64,000 bases of DNA from NCBI RefSeq assembly GCF_038237375.1, contig NZ_CP151273.1, positions 434,001 to 498,000 of the forward strand, written 5' to 3'. Positions within the stretch are counted from its first letter, which is position 1, and each line of letters starts with the position of its first letter. This DNA comes from Alcaligenes sp. SDU_A2. GTDB taxonomy: Bacteria > Pseudomonadota > Gammaproteobacteria > Burkholderiales > Burkholderiaceae_B. Of the stretch, positions 27,184 to 37,287 are shown in pieces. The notes beneath the pieces are model-generated. The model did no database searches and had not been told where the DNA came from. It saw only the letters and a list, made by a program, of their open reading frames with translations. Both the position numbers and the translations under genes were made by a program.

Positions 27184-28788
27184 TTACTTGATGACGGGCG
27201 GGGTTTCAAACGTATGGTGCGGTGCGGGTGACGGAACCGTCCATTCCAGGCCGTCTGCGCCTTCCCAGGGTTTGGCGGGGGCGGTGTCGCCCTTGCCGCG
27301 TGCAGCCTGGATCACGATGTAGATCAGCAGGAACTGGGACAGACCGAACCAGAAGGCACCGATGGTGGCGATCTGGTGAAAGTCCGTGAACTGACCCGCG
27401 TAATCCACATAGCGGCGCGGCATGCCGGCCAGACCCAGAAAGTGCATGGGGAAAAAGGTGACGTTAAAGGAAATCATGGTGGACCAGAAATGGATCTTGC
27501 CCAGGCGTTCGTTGTACATGCGACCGGTCCATTTGGGCAGCCAGTAATAGGCACCGCCGAACAGGGCGAACAGTGAACCGGCCACCAGCACATAATGGAA
27601 GTGGGCCACGACGTAATACGTGTCGTGCACGGCGATATCAATGGGTGCTACAGCCAGGATCAGGCCGGTAAAACCGCCGATGGTGAACACGAAGATAAAG
27701 CCGATGGCAAACAGCATGGGCGTCTCGAAGGACAGCGAACCGCGCCACATGGTGGCGACCCAGTTGAAGATCTTTACTCCGGTCGGAATGGAGATCAGCA
27801 TGGTGGCGTACATGAAGTACAACTGCCCGGTGACTGGCATGCCGGTGGTAAACATGTGGTGCGCCCAGACCAAAAAAGACAGGATGGCGATGGCGGCCGT
27901 GGCATACACCATCGAGGCATAGCCGAACAGCGGCTTGCGCGAGAAGGCGGGCACGATGGCGGATACGATGCCAAAGGCCGGCAAAATCATGATGTAGACC
28001 TCGGGGTGGCCGAAGAACCAGAAGATGTGCTGATACAGCACGGGGTCCCCGCCGCCGGCGGCATTGAAAAAGTGCGTGCCGAAGTGGCGGTCGGTCAGCA
28101 GCATGGTCACGGCGGCGGCCAGCACGGGCATGACCGCAATCAGCAGGTAGGCGGTGATCAGCCAGGTCCAGCAAAACAGCGGCATTTTCATCAGCGTCAT
28201 GCCGGGGGCGCGCATGTTCAGCACCGTCACCACAATGTTGATGGCCCCCATGATGGAAGAAGCCCCCAGGATGTGGACCGCGAAGATCGTAAAGTCCATG
28301 CCTGGTCCCATTTGCAGCGACAGGGGGGCGTACATGGTCCAGCCGCCGGCCGGTGCGCCGCCAGGCACGAAAAACGAGGCCGTAAATAGTAGCGCGCCCA
28401 CCGGCAGCAGCCAGAAGCTGAAGTTGTTCATGCGCGCAAAGGCCATGTCCGAAGCGCCGATTTGCAGCGGGATCATCCAGTTCGCAAAGCCGACGAAAGC
28501 CGGCATGATGGCCCCGAAAATCATGATCAGGCCGTGCATGGTGGTGAACTGGTTGAACAGTTCGGGGCGAAAGAACTGCAGGCCGGGCTGAAACAGTTCG
28601 GTGCGCAGCAACAGCGCCAGCACGCCGCCTTCCAGCAACATCACGAACGAGAAAATCAGGTACATCGTCCCGATGTCTTTGTGGTTGGTGGCGAACAGCC
28701 AACGACGCCAACCCGTGGGTGTGGCATGGGCATGATGGTCATCATGTCCGCTCGGGTTCGCTACATGGTCGACGGTAACGCTGCTCAT
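27184..28788 (-). CDS. ctaD: Cytochrome c oxidase subunit I
   Basis: 534 residues, twelve membrane helices. This is the heme a / heme a3-CuB subunit that reduces oxygen and pumps protons. Ligand regions are in place: [12 protein letters not shown] (heme a His), [12 protein letters not shown] (CuB His cross-linked to Tyr), WAHHMFTTG (CuB histidines) and [12 protein letters not shown] (heme a3 and heme a histidines). AAGGAG precedes the ATG at 28788. It follows ctaC by 69 bases on -. Length and motifs indicate an A-type oxidase. Confidence 0.97.
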   Translation of the reverse strand: MSSVTVDHVANPSGHDDHHAHATPTGWRRWLFATNHKDIGTMYLIFSFVMLLEGGVLALLLRTELFQPGLQFFRPELFNQFTTMHGLIMIFGAIMPAFVGFANWMIPLQIGASDMAFARMNNFSFWLLPVGALLFTASFFVPGGAPAGGWTMYAPLSLQMGPGMDFTIFAVHILGASSIMGAINIVVTVLNMRAPGMTLMKMPLFCWTWLITAYLLIAVMPVLAAAVTMLLTDRHFGTHFFNAAGGGDPVLYQHIFWFFGHPEVYIMILPAFGIVSAIVPAFSRKPLFGYASMVYATAAIAILSFLVWAHHMFTTGMPVTGQLYFMYATMLISIPTGVKIFNWVATMWRGSLSFETPMLFAIGFIFVFTIGGFTGLILAVAPIDIAVHDTYYVVAHFHYVLVAGSLFALFGGAYYWLPKWTGRMYNERLGKIHFWSTMISFNVTFFPMHFLGLAGMPRRYVDYAGQFTDFHQIATIGAFWFGLSQFLLIYIVIQAARGKGDTAPAKPWEGADGLEWTVPSPAPHHTFETPPVIK

Positions 28789-28857
28789 GCTTGACTCCTT
28801 CCTGCGGCTCCCCGGACTGGGCCGGGGATGAAATGATGGTGGGATGGGGGCTGCGTG

Positions 28858-30018
28858 TCAGCGCAGCGCCTTCACGTCGGCCGGCATGACCACGGGGTCG
28901 GGGCCTTTGCCGGCGTTGCTCCATGCATTGCGGGTGTAGGTAATGACAGAGGCGATCTGCACATCGTTGAGCTGGTTGCGGAACGCCGCCATCGCCGTGC
29001 CGGGGTGGCCGTTCAGCACCGTTTCTATCTGCCCCTTCTTGGGGGCCAGGACGAACTTGGTGCTGCCGTCCAGGGCCGGGAAGGTGTTGGCGATCCCCTT
29101 GCCGTTGGCCTGGTGGCAGGCGACGCAGTTCTGCGCATATACCTGTTCGCCGCGCTGAATCAATTCCGCCGGCGTCCATGATTTGTTGGGGTCATCGGCC
29201 AGCGCGGCCAGTTTCTTTTGCTGATCTTGCGCCCATTTCTCGTAGTCCGGCTGCTCCAGAACCTGCACCACGACCGGCATATAGGCGTGATCCTTGCCGC
29301 ATAGTTCGGCGCATTGGCCACGATAAATACCGGCCTTTTGGGCGCGGAACCAGGTATCGCGCAGAAAACCGGGAATGGCGTCCTGTTTGACCCCGAACTC
29401 GGGCACCATCCAGGAGTGGATCACGTCCTCGGCGGTCAGCACCACGCGGATTTTTTTGTTGACCGGCACCACCAACGGCTCGTCCACTTCCATCAGATAG
29501 TTTTCGCCAATGGGCGCGCGGCCTTCGATCTGATCGCGTGGCGTGGCTAGGTTGGACAGGAACTTGACCCCGGAGGCCGGGCCATCCAGGTATTCGTAGC
29601 CCCATTTCCACTGGTAGCCGGTGACTTTGACCGTCATGTCGGCGCTGGTGGTGTCTTTCATGGCCACCACGGTCTTGGTGGCGGGCAACGCCATGCCGAT
29701 CACGATCAGAAAGGGGATGATGGTCCAGGCCACTTCCACGCCCAGGTGCTCGTGAAAGCGTGCCGCGACGGCCCCCTTGGATTTGCGGTGACGGATGATG
29801 GAATAGAACATCACCCCGAACACACCGATGAAGATGATCGTACAGATGATCAACATCATCCAGTGCAGCCAGGCGATATCCTGCGCAATGGGCGTAACCC
29901 CGGTGTGCAGGTTCAACTGGTTGACGCGCGGCCCCCCTGCCATATCGGCATTTTGCGCTTGACTGGATAGCGCCGTGCAGCTGGCGCTCAAAGCAAACAC
30001 GCTTCTCCACATCTTCAT
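28858..30018 (-). CDS. ctaC: Cytochrome c oxidase subunit II with fused cytochrome c domain (caa3 type)
   Basis: 386 residues: signal sequence, two membrane helices, a periplasmic cupredoxin domain and a C-terminal cytochrome c domain. The CuA ligands are in VIHSWMVPEFGVK and QCAELCGKDHAYM. The heme c site is CVACH near residue 310, with a later Met ligand in the HPGTAMAAF region. The fusion defines a caa3-like oxidase that can accept electrons through its own heme c. First gene of the oxidase operon; a 277-base gap upstream carries its promoter and a long-spaced inverted repeat. Confidence 0.96.
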   Translation of the reverse strand: MKMWRSVFALSASCTALSSQAQNADMAGGPRVNQLNLHTGVTPIAQDIAWLHWMMLIICTIIFIGVFGVMFYSIIRHRKSKGAVAARFHEHLGVEVAWTIIPFLIVIGMALPATKTVVAMKDTTSADMTVKVTGYQWKWGYEYLDGPASGVKFLSNLATPRDQIEGRAPIGENYLMEVDEPLVVPVNKKIRVVLTAEDVIHSWMVPEFGVKQDAIPGFLRDTWFRAQKAGIYRGQCAELCGKDHAYMPVVVQVLEQPDYEKWAQDQQKKLAALADDPNKSWTPAELIQRGEQVYAQNCVACHQANGKGIANTFPALDGSTKFVLAPKKGQIETVLNGHPGTAMAAFRNQLNDVQIASVITYTRNAWSNAGKGPDPVVMPADVKALR

Positions 30019-30116
30019 GGTTGTCCCTCTTTTTGGTGTCGCCGTGCCAAACCGGGGTTCGGTCGCGTCGACGCTCCGAAAAATCCAACGCTGGAAGAAA
30101 CTGCGGTGCTGCCAGG

Positions 30117-30151
30117 GGACAGGCTTGTAGTTACTGATTGATTGCCTGTCC
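30117..30151. repeat. Inverted repeat in the ctaC upstream region
   Basis: GGACAGGC (30117-30124) and GCCTGTCC (30144-30151), a perfect 8-base inverted repeat with a 19-base spacer, 99 bases upstream of ctaC. On + it is followed by a T-rich run (GAAGTTTTT), so it could also be a hairpin. The rest of the 277-base gap is ordinary AT-richer promoter sequence shared with the divergent NUDIX gene. Confidence 0.45.
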
Positions 30152-30295
30152 GAAGTTTTTATAGCTGAACTATTTTTGCAGATTATATCGAACTCGCTTG
30201 CGCCTTCAAGGACAGGGTATGTCCCTACAAAACAAGGTTGGACTAAACGCTACAAAAGCCGTAATGGCGCGGGGCTTGAATTACAATTGCCGCCT

Positions 30296-31123
30296 ATGAA
30301 TGCGTTCCAGAACCGATCGCTCGCCCAGGCTATACGCCAGCGCATGGCGAGCCTGACCAGCCAGATCCAGCAGTTGCCGCCGCCCGGCAGCCGTCCCGTC
30401 ACTGTTTCCGGGCGTGTTGCCGGATGGATTACCGCGCGTGCGGCCGCCTGCATAGAAGCGTTGCCCGGTGTGCGCATCGACGAAGATGTGCTGCGCATCA
30501 ATGCCTGCCCGCAGCAGGGCTTGACGCTGGAGCAGGTGCTGGACCAGATCGCCGTGTGCCTGCAGCAAGGCGGCTGCATCCGCGCTTGGCGCGATGAACT
30601 GCTGGCCGTGCAAGGCGAAGGCGTGTGTCTGTCGCGCATTGAGCGCGGCGCGGTGCGTCCGCTGGGCTTTCTGACCCAGGCCGTGCACCTGAATGCGTGG
30701 TCCGACGATGGCCGCATCTGGGCGGCGCGCCGTTCGCCCACCAAGTCCACGGACCCCAATATGTGGGACACCCTGGTGGGCGGTCTGGCGGTGGCAGGCG
30801 AAACCCTGGAAACGTCGCTGGTACGCGAAAGCTACGAAGAGGCGGGCCTGGCCGAACAGGTGCTGCGCGACTGCACCCCGCTACGGGTGGTCTTGCGCAT
30901 GCATCGTCGTTTGCCCGAGGGCTATCAGGTGGAAAATGCGCTGGTCAGCGATTGCGTCTTGCCGGATGACGTGCGGCCCTGCAATATGGATGGCGAAGTC
31001 AGCGAATTCCGCTTGCTGACTGTGGACGAGGCTTGGCAGATGATGGAAGCGGAACTGTTCACCTTGGAGGCGCAAGTGGCCTTGATGGACAGTTTTCAGC
31101 AGCGTCTGGCCCAATCCGCCTGA
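30296..31123 (+). CDS. NUDIX hydrolase with DUF4743 N-terminal domain
   Basis: 275 residues from the ATG at 30296. The N-terminal ~110 residues match the DUF4743 type domain that precedes the Nudix fold in thiamine-pyrophosphokinase-like hydrolases. The Nudix box is complete: GGLAVAGE then LVRESYEEAGL, giving G-x5-E-x7-RE-x2-EE-x-G. Such proteins hydrolyse a nucleoside diphosphate linked to another moiety; the substrate is unknown. The longer frame from 30176 is rejected because it runs through the promoter region and has no ribosome site. Divergent from ctaC. Confidence 0.87.
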   Translation: MNAFQNRSLAQAIRQRMASLTSQIQQLPPPGSRPVTVSGRVAGWITARAAACIEALPGVRIDEDVLRINACPQQGLTLEQVLDQIAVCLQQGGCIRAWRDELLAVQGEGVCLSRIERGAVRPLGFLTQAVHLNAWSDDGRIWAARRSPTKSTDPNMWDTLVGGLAVAGETLETSLVRESYEEAGLAEQVLRDCTPLRVVLRMHRRLPEGYQVENALVSDCVLPDDVRPCNMDGEVSEFRLLTVDEAWQMMEAELFTLEAQVALMDSFQQRLAQSA

Positions 31124-31167
31124 CCCCTGTTTGACCAGGGAGCGGACCAACCCCGATTGGAGCGACC

Positions 31168-31869
31168 ATGAACACGAATCCGTTTGGCATACCCGATTTC
31201 AGCGCCCTGGGCGGGGCAGGCACAAACCCCTTGCTGCGCAGCATGGACATGATGGCGCAAGCCTGGAAAAACATGGCCAGCGGCGGCGCAGCCGAACTGA
31301 GCCCGGGCATGATGCCCAGCCTATCGGCTGAAGACCTGGAGCGCCGCATCCGCGATCTGCGTGCCGTGGAAAGCTGGCTGCAACTGAACCTGTCCATGCT
31401 GGGCACTACGATTCAGGGGCTGGAAATCCAGCGTTCCACTCTGGCCGCGCTCAAGAGTTTTTCCCAGCAAGGCGGGCTGCCAGCAGGGCAAAACCCCTTC
31501 GAGGCCATGATGGCCATGAACCCCCTGGCTGCCGGCGCTAAAGCCGCCGCGCAGTCGGGTGCGCCGGCCACAGAGCCACCGGCTAGCCCGGCGGCGGCCG
31601 AACCGGCATCTTCCCCCGAGGCGGGTGATCCGTCCGCCGGTCCAGCCGCGCAGGCCTGGTGGTCGATGCTGCAGCAGCAGTTTGATGCGATGGCCACGGC
31701 AACCGCCGCATCCTTGCGGCAGGCCGATGCGTTTCGCCAGCAGGCCGGGCAGGCTATGGAGCAAGCCCAGCACAGTGCGGCGCAGGAGCCCGCCGCTCCC
31801 GTAAAAACCGCCCGCAAGACGAGCGGCGCGGCCAAGACTGCGTCCAAGAGCGCGGGCAAGAAAACCTGA
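31168..31869 (+). CDS. phaM: PhaM-like polyhydroxyalkanoate granule protein
   Basis: 233 residues. The N-terminal part ([25 protein letters not shown] is the family core, shown here shortened in meaning) is the PhaM-type helical region. A long Ala/Pro/Glu-rich linker follows, then a second short helical part ([13 protein letters not shown]). The C-terminal tail is rich in Lys/Ala/Ser repeats ([19 protein letters not shown]), like the DNA-binding tail of PhaM. In Ralstonia, PhaM activates PHB synthase and ties granules to the nucleoid. No pha genes are in the window, so the symbol is by resemblance. glmU follows 25 bases later. Confidence 0.77.
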   Translation: MNTNPFGIPDFSALGGAGTNPLLRSMDMMAQAWKNMASGGAAELSPGMMPSLSAEDLERRIRDLRAVESWLQLNLSMLGTTIQGLEIQRSTLAALKSFSQQGGLPAGQNPFEAMMAMNPLAAGAKAAAQSGAPATEPPASPAAAEPASSPEAGDPSAGPAAQAWWSMLQQQFDAMATATAASLRQADAFRQQAGQAMEQAQHSAAQEPAAPVKTARKTSGAAKTASKSAGKKT

Positions 31870-31894
31870 ACGACAACCTTGTAGGTACTTTTTT

Positions 31895-33265
31895 ATGCTG
31901 AATATCGTGATTCTGGCAGCAGGTCTGGGCAAGCGCATGCAATCCGACCTGCCCAAGGTTCTGCACCCCATTGCCGGCAAATCCATGCTGGGCCATGTGC
32001 TCGACAGCGCGCGCGAACTGGGGCCGGAAAAAGTCGTAGTGGTGGTGGGGCATGGCGCCGAGCGTGTGCGCCAGGCGTATGGCCAGGACGGTTTGGCCTT
32101 TGCCTTGCAGCAGCCCCAACAGGGTACAGGCCATGCGGTGCAACAGGCCGTGCCTGAGTTGGCAGGCGGCGATCAGGCCGATGACGCCACCCTGGTGCTG
32201 TACGGCGATGTGCCGCTGGTTCAACCCGAAACCCTGCGCCGCCTGTTGCAGGCGCGGGGTCAGGGCGTGGCCGTCTTGACCGAAATCCTGGCCGATCCCA
32301 GTGGCTATGGTCGCATCATTCGCGGCGCGGACGGTACGGTTCAAAGCATTGTTGAGCACAAGGACGCCAACGATCAGGAACGTGCCGTGCAGGAAGTCAA
32401 TACCGGTATTCTGGTGGCTCCCACGGCCAAGCTGAAGGACTGGCTGGGCCGCATTACCAACGACAATGCACAAGGCGAGTATTACCTGACCGACATCGTC
32501 GCGCTGGCCGTGGCCGATGGCGTGCCCGTGCAGGCAGCCCAACCGGCCGCGCCCTGGGAAACGCTGGGTGTGAACAGCCGTGTGCAGCAGGCCCAACTGG
32601 AGCGTCTGTGGCAGGCCGAACAGGCGCGACGCCTGTTGGAACAAGGGGTGACGCTGGCCGATCCGGCTCGTTTCGACCTGCGCGGCACCTTGGAGTGCGG
32701 GCGCGATGTGTTCATCGACGTAGGTTGCGTTTTTGAAGGCCGGGTGGTGTTGCAGGACGGCGTGCGCGTCGGCCCTCATTGTGTCTTGCGCGATGTGACC
32801 TTGGCGGCCGGCACTCAGGTGGAAGCCTTCAGTCATTTGCAGCAGGCCATCGTGGGCCAGGAGGCCCGAATCGGCCCGTATGCCCGTCTGCGTCCTGGCG
32901 CGGTGCTGGGCGATCAGACTCACGTGGGCAACTTTGTGGAAATCAAAAACACGCAGTTGGGCAAAGGCTCCAAGGCGAATCACCTGAGCTATGTGGGCGA
33001 TGCCGATGTGGGTGAACGCGTCAACATCGGCGCAGGTACCATTACCTGCAACTACGACGGGGTCAACAAATTCCGTACTGTTATCGGCGATGATGCCTTT
33101 ATCGGTTCGGACACGCAGCTGGTGGCACCTGTTACCGTCGGCCGTGGCGCGACCATCGGTGCGGGCACGACGTTGACACGCAATGCGCCCGACGAGCAAC
33201 TGACGCTGTCGCGTCCCGAGCAGCGCAGCGTGCCGGGCTGGAAGCGTCCGGTGCGCAAGTCCTGA
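31895..33265 (+). CDS. glmU: Bifunctional GlmU uridylyltransferase/acetyltransferase
   Basis: 456 residues. The N-terminal nucleotidyltransferase domain starts [21 protein letters not shown], with the GTGHAVQQ and YGDVPL motifs. The C-terminal left-handed beta helix runs from about residue 250 with [20 protein letters not shown] and [13 protein letters not shown], which carry acetyltransferase residues. The enzyme makes UDP-N-acetylglucosamine from glucosamine-1-phosphate for peptidoglycan and LPS. glmS, which starts the same pathway, is about 2 kb downstream, so the amino-sugar branch is clustered but not one operon. Confidence 0.97.
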   Translation: MLNIVILAAGLGKRMQSDLPKVLHPIAGKSMLGHVLDSARELGPEKVVVVVGHGAERVRQAYGQDGLAFALQQPQQGTGHAVQQAVPELAGGDQADDATLVLYGDVPLVQPETLRRLLQARGQGVAVLTEILADPSGYGRIIRGADGTVQSIVEHKDANDQERAVQEVNTGILVAPTAKLKDWLGRITNDNAQGEYYLTDIVALAVADGVPVQAAQPAAPWETLGVNSRVQQAQLERLWQAEQARRLLEQGVTLADPARFDLRGTLECGRDVFIDVGCVFEGRVVLQDGVRVGPHCVLRDVTLAAGTQVEAFSHLQQAIVGQEARIGPYARLRPGAVLGDQTHVGNFVEIKNTQLGKGSKANHLSYVGDADVGERVNIGAGTITCNYDGVNKFRTVIGDDAFIGSDTQLVAPVTVGRGATIGAGTTLTRNAPDEQLTLSRPEQRSVPGWKRPVRKS

Positions 33266-33421
33266 TGCGCTTTGAGGTCTGCCAGCCAGTGCGGGTCGGA
33301 TTGTCGCGGCCAGTCGCATGGCGGCTTGGTCCGGGCGGCGTGGTTGGCCAGACTTTGTTTGGCGATCCGACCGGGAGTTCCGCACAGATCGTTGACAGGC
33401 CGCGCTTAACGGGCGTTCATC

Positions 33422-34534
33422 ATGCGCATTCTGCAGCTTAATTTCGAGCGTGGCTGGCGCGGCGGCGAACGGCAGACGCTGCTGACCCTGCAGCATTTGC
33501 AGGAGGCGGGTCATCAGGTGAGTTTGTTGGCTCGTCGCGGCGAAGAACTGGCCCGCCGTGCGCGCGCGGCAGGGTTGACTGTGATCGATTGCGCATCCGC
33601 TCCGGCCGCCTTTGGGTACTTGCTGCGGCATGGACGCGGCTTTGACATTCTTCATGCCCAGACGGCATCGTGCATGAGCTGGCTGGCAATGCTGCATGGC
33701 TGGCTGCGTGGCCGCGTGGTATTTACGCGGCGCACTGCCTTTGCCGTGGATAAGCAGCGCCACGAACAGGCAGTGGGCGGCCCTTTGTCGACTAAAGAGC
33801 GTCGCACGCGTTGGAAATGGCGTCGGGCCGACCAATTCGCGGCCATCAGTCAGGCGGCGGCGGCCGAGCCGCGCCGTCTGGGGTTGGCTGTGCAGGTCAT
33901 TCCCAGCGCCATCCAGCCCTTGCCACCCGATCCCGATTATGTGGCTGCTTTGCGTTCACGCTGGAATCCCCAGGGTTTGCGGGTGCTGGGCACCACGGCG
34001 GCATTGACCGCGGAAAAAGACCCGCTTACTTTGATCCGTGCTGTGCATGTCTTGGCGCAGCGCCGTCAGGATTTTGTGTTCCTGCATTTCGGGGCGGAGG
34101 GTTCCGAAACGTCGGCGGCGCAAGAGCTGGTTGCTCGCCTGGGTCTGGAAAGTTGCTATGTGTTGGCCGGTTTCGAGTCGCGCCCGGAGCAGGTCTTTCG
34201 CATGCTGGATGGATTTGTGCTGAGCTCGCGGCACGAGGCTTTGGGCTCCAGTGTCTTGGATGCTTTTGTGTATGGCGTGCCGGTGGTTGCCACTATGGCC
34301 GGAGGCCTGCCCGAACTGTTGGGGCAGGGGCGTGGGCAATTGTGCGCGGTGGGTGATGCCCAGGCGCTGGCGCAGGCAATGGAATCATTGCTGGACCAGC
34401 CCGATGCGGTGCGGCAGCAAGCCGAGCAGGCGCGGCGCTGGGCCTTGCAAGAACATAGTCCTGCTACGATGGTGCAGCGTTATCTGCGCCTGTATGGGCA
34501 GTTGCTGCAGGCGCGGCGTCATAAGCGGGCTTAA
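33422..34534 (+). CDS. Family 4 glycosyltransferase
   Basis: 370 residues with a GT-B fold. The N-terminal domain begins MRILQLNFERGWRGGERQ, the Gly-rich acceptor-side loop. The C-terminal domain has the GT4 features AALTAEKDPLTLIRA and SSRHEALGSSVLDAFVYG, with the EX7E-type region, then PVVATMAGGLPELL. Likely transfers a sugar to a cell-surface glycan or lipid A core; donor and acceptor cannot be told from sequence. It follows glmU after 156 bases without obvious regulatory features and is convergent with the Lrp-type gene. Confidence 0.86.
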   Translation: MRILQLNFERGWRGGERQTLLTLQHLQEAGHQVSLLARRGEELARRARAAGLTVIDCASAPAAFGYLLRHGRGFDILHAQTASCMSWLAMLHGWLRGRVVFTRRTAFAVDKQRHEQAVGGPLSTKERRTRWKWRRADQFAAISQAAAAEPRRLGLAVQVIPSAIQPLPPDPDYVAALRSRWNPQGLRVLGTTAALTAEKDPLTLIRAVHVLAQRRQDFVFLHFGAEGSETSAAQELVARLGLESCYVLAGFESRPEQVFRMLDGFVLSSRHEALGSSVLDAFVYGVPVVATMAGGLPELLGQGRGQLCAVGDAQALAQAMESLLDQPDAVRQQAEQARRWALQEHSPATMVQRYLRLYGQLLQARRHKRA

Positions 34535-34621
34535 GCGCCAGCGTCGTGGGAGTGCCGGGCTACCGTCAACCATGTGTGGGCCGGTGTGAATGCGGACATG
34601 GAGTCTGTGGCAGTCGCCGCC

Positions 34622-35110
34622 CTATGTGCCAGATGCGACAGGCTTGGCGGGCAGGGGTATGCGCGTCTCGAATTTGGCCTGGTGGATGGAAAAAAAGCTG
34701 CGCACGTTGCGCACATTGGCCTGGCTGGTGAACAGGGCGTGTGCCAATTGATGGTAGGCCGTCATGTCGCGCACTTGCAGCACCACAATAAAGTCCACCC
34801 CGGTCGAGACGCGGTAGCACTGCAACACGGCTTTTTCGGGCACCAGCAGACGCTCGAATTCGCGCAGAAATTCGTCGCCCTGACGATCCAGGGTAATTTC
34901 CACGATGGCGGTCAGGCTGGGGGCCAGACGGGCAGGATTGAGCAAGGCGACCTGGCGCATAATCACACCCTGATCGGTCAAACGACGCACGCGCCGCAAA
35001 CAGGTCGGTGGTGAAGCATGCACACGCGCGGCCAGTTCCTGGTTGCTGATGGCGGCGTCATTCTGGAGCTGTTCCAGGATGCGTAGGTCCAGCTCGTCTA
35101 ATTCAATCAT
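34622..35110 (-). CDS. Lrp/AsnC family transcriptional regulator
   Basis: 162 residues. The N-terminal winged helix-turn-helix (DLRILEQLQNDAAISNQELAARVHASPPTCLRRVRRL, quoted only to locate it at residues ~6-45) is followed by the RAM ligand-binding domain with the usual ALLNPARLAPSL, VLQCYRVSTGVDFIVVLQV and NVRNVRSFFSI segments. Such proteins sense amino acids and bind palindromic AT-rich sites. Two copies of a palindromic TTATGAAATTT-type site lie in the gap to the divergent glmS gene, fitting autoregulation and perhaps control of glmS. The exact ligand is unknown. Confidence 0.9.
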   Translation of the reverse strand: MIELDELDLRILEQLQNDAAISNQELAARVHASPPTCLRRVRRLTDQGVIMRQVALLNPARLAPSLTAIVEITLDRQGDEFLREFERLLVPEKAVLQCYRVSTGVDFIVVLQVRDMTAYHQLAHALFTSQANVRNVRSFFSIHQAKFETRIPLPAKPVASGT

Positions 35111-35129
35111 GGCTTAATTTATCCGTATG

Positions 35130-35209
35130 TTATGAAATTTAATTTCATTTAAATTTATTAAAAATAATAAAATTACAGATACATTGATTTATGAAATTTT
35201 AGTTCATAA
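35130..35209. promoter_or_regulatory. Two Lrp-type palindromic operators
   Basis: TTATGAAATTT occurs at 35130-35140 and again at 35189-35199, each followed by a partial mirror image. The first forms ATGAAATT-T-AATTTCAT (35132-35148) and the second TTATGAA-7-TTCATAA (35189-35209). The copies are 59 bases apart, in a very AT-rich gap between the Lrp-type gene and glmS. This is the kind of array an Lrp/AsnC octamer wraps. Confidence 0.6.
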
Positions 35210-35307
35210 CTATAAAAAAACAGAAATAAAATTTCTGATATTTAGGCCCAAAATAGCTCCATTCATGACTTGGCCGGCACTGTTGCGGGCCGAAACAGGA
35301 GTTTCGT

Positions 35308-37134
35308 ATGTGTGGAATCGTTGGTGCTGTTGCGCAGCGCAATATCGTCCCCGTCCTGCTGGAAGGGCTCAAGCGCCTGGAATACCGGGGCTATGATTCC
35401 TGCGGGGTGGCGGTCCATGCCGACGGCCAATTGCGCCGGGCGCGCAGCACGCAGCGCGTTGCCGAATTGCAGGAACAAGTTCTGGCCGAACGCCTGGAAG
35501 GCTTTACCGGTATTGCGCATACCCGCTGGGCCACGCACGGCGCGCCGGCCACGCACAATGCCCACCCGCATTTTTCGGGCAAAGGCAAGGCGCGTATTGC
35601 TCTGGTTCACAACGGCATCATCGAAAATCACGACGAACTGCGGGTCGAACTGCAAGACATCGGTTATGTGTTCGAGAGCCAGACCGACACCGAAGTGATC
35701 GCCCACCTGATCGATCATCTGTACAACGGCGATCTGTTCGAGGCCGTGCAGCAGGTCATCCGTCGCCTGACCGGCGCGTACGCCATTGCGGTGTTCTGCC
35801 AGGACGAGCCGCACCGCGTGGTCGGCGCGCGCCACGGTTCGCCGCTGGTCGTGGGTCTGGGTACCAACGAAAATTTTCTGGCTTCGGACGCCTTGGCGCT
35901 GGCCGGCACCACCGACCAGATCATCTATCTGGAAGACGGCGATGTCATCGATCTGCAGATCAGCAAGGTCTGGATCGTGGGCAAGGATGGCCGCCCCGTG
36001 GAGCGTGCCGTGCATACCGTGCACACGCACACGGCCGCCGCCGAACTGGGGCCATACCGCCACTTTATGCAAAAGGAAATCTTCGAGCAGCCGCGTGCCG
36101 TGGGCGATACCTTGCAGGACATCGAAAGCGTGACCCCGGAGCTGTTCGGCGATCAGGCCTACAAGGTATTCCAGGACATCGACAATGTGCTGATTCTGGC
36201 CTGCGGCACCAGTTATTATGCGGGTCTGACGGCGCGCTACTGGATCGAGTCCCTGGCCAAGATCCCCGTGAATGTGGAAATCGCCAGCGAATACCGCTAT
36301 CGCGACAGCGTGCCTAATCCGCGCACATTGGTGGTGACCATTTCACAGTCCGGTGAAACGGCCGATACCCTGGCCGCTCTGAAGCATGCCCGCAGCCTGG
36401 GCATGGAACAGACACTGACCATCTGCAACGTATCCACCAGCGCCATGGTGCGCGAATGCAAGCTGGCCTATATCACCCGGGCCGGGGTGGAAATCGGCGT
36501 GGCGTCCACCAAGGCCTTCACCACCCAACTGACCGCGCTGTTTCTGCTGACGATGGCGCTGGCTCAGGTCAAGGGCCGCATGAACGATCAGCAGGAAGGC
36601 GAGTACCTGAAATCCTTGCGCCACTTGCCGACAGCCATTTCCGCCGTGCTGGCACTGGAACCGCAGATCATGGCCTGGGCGGATCGCTTCGCCAGCAAGG
36701 AAAACGCCTTGTTCCTGGGGCGCGGCATGCATTACCCCATTGCCATGGAAGGCGCGCTCAAGCTCAAGGAAATCAGCTATATCCACGCCGAAGGCTATCC
36801 GGCCGGCGAACTGAAGCATGGTCCCCTGGCGCTGGTCACCGAAGCCATGCCTGTGGTCACCATCGCCCCGCGCGACGAACTGCTGGAAAAACTCAAGTCC
36901 AATATCGAAGAAGTCCAGGCCCGGGGCGGCGAACTGTACGTGTTCGCGGATGCCGACACGCGCATCGTCAGCAACGAACGCGTCCACGTGATCCGCATGC
37001 CCGAACACTACGGCAAGCTCTCGCCCATCTTGCATACCGTCACTTTGCAATTGCTGGCCTACCATACGGCTTGTTCGCGCGGCACCGACGTGGACAAACC
37101 ACGCAACCTGGCCAAGAGCGTCACGGTGGAATAG
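35308..37134 (+). CDS. glmS: Glutamine--fructose-6-phosphate aminotransferase (isomerizing)
   Basis: 608 residues. The N-terminal Ntn glutaminase domain starts [12 protein letters not shown]; the Cys after the initiator Met is the nucleophile once Met is removed. Two SIS domains follow, with [14 protein letters not shown] and [14 protein letters not shown], and the protein ends [11 protein letters not shown]. It makes glucosamine-6-phosphate for peptidoglycan and LPS. The conserved end of glmS is the recognition site of Tn7-type transposons, and the first genes downstream here are a defence-type ATPase/nuclease pair. A stem-loop follows 17 bases after the stop. Confidence 0.97.
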   Translation: MCGIVGAVAQRNIVPVLLEGLKRLEYRGYDSCGVAVHADGQLRRARSTQRVAELQEQVLAERLEGFTGIAHTRWATHGAPATHNAHPHFSGKGKARIALVHNGIIENHDELRVELQDIGYVFESQTDTEVIAHLIDHLYNGDLFEAVQQVIRRLTGAYAIAVFCQDEPHRVVGARHGSPLVVGLGTNENFLASDALALAGTTDQIIYLEDGDVIDLQISKVWIVGKDGRPVERAVHTVHTHTAAAELGPYRHFMQKEIFEQPRAVGDTLQDIESVTPELFGDQAYKVFQDIDNVLILACGTSYYAGLTARYWIESLAKIPVNVEIASEYRYRDSVPNPRTLVVTISQSGETADTLAALKHARSLGMEQTLTICNVSTSAMVRECKLAYITRAGVEIGVASTKAFTTQLTALFLLTMALAQVKGRMNDQQEGEYLKSLRHLPTAISAVLALEPQIMAWADRFASKENALFLGRGMHYPIAMEGALKLKEISYIHAEGYPAGELKHGPLALVTEAMPVVTIAPRDELLEKLKSNIEEVQARGGELYVFADADTRIVSNERVHVIRMPEHYGKLSPILHTVTLQLLAYHTACSRGTDVDKPRNLAKSVTVE

Positions 37135-37150
37135 GAGTACGTAGAAGGCG

Positions 37151-37187
37151 GCATGAAAGACGGCCACCATGTAGTCGTCTTTCATGT
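37151..37187 (+). terminator. Hairpin downstream of glmS
   Basis: ATGAAAGACG (37153-37162) pairs with CGTCTTTCAT (37176-37185); an outer C-G and a G-U pair extend the stem to 12. The loop is 13 bases. No T-run follows, so termination strength is uncertain, but the position just after glmS fits a terminator. Confidence 0.55.
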
Positions 37188-37287
37188 CGTCATTGCGTAC
37201 GGGTCAAAGCTGTTCAAACAGTTCGCATCACGAACTGCTGTTTGTATGGCATTCAATGTAGCGGGGTGACAGCCTTTCGCGCCGTTT

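Noticed and set aside
31754-33835. 693-codon open frame antisense to glmU
   Set aside because: It lies opposite a certain core gene; such long shadow frames are expected in GC-rich DNA. The same holds for those opposite aspS (10149-11918), acnA (60621-62651) and the permease (53990-55363).
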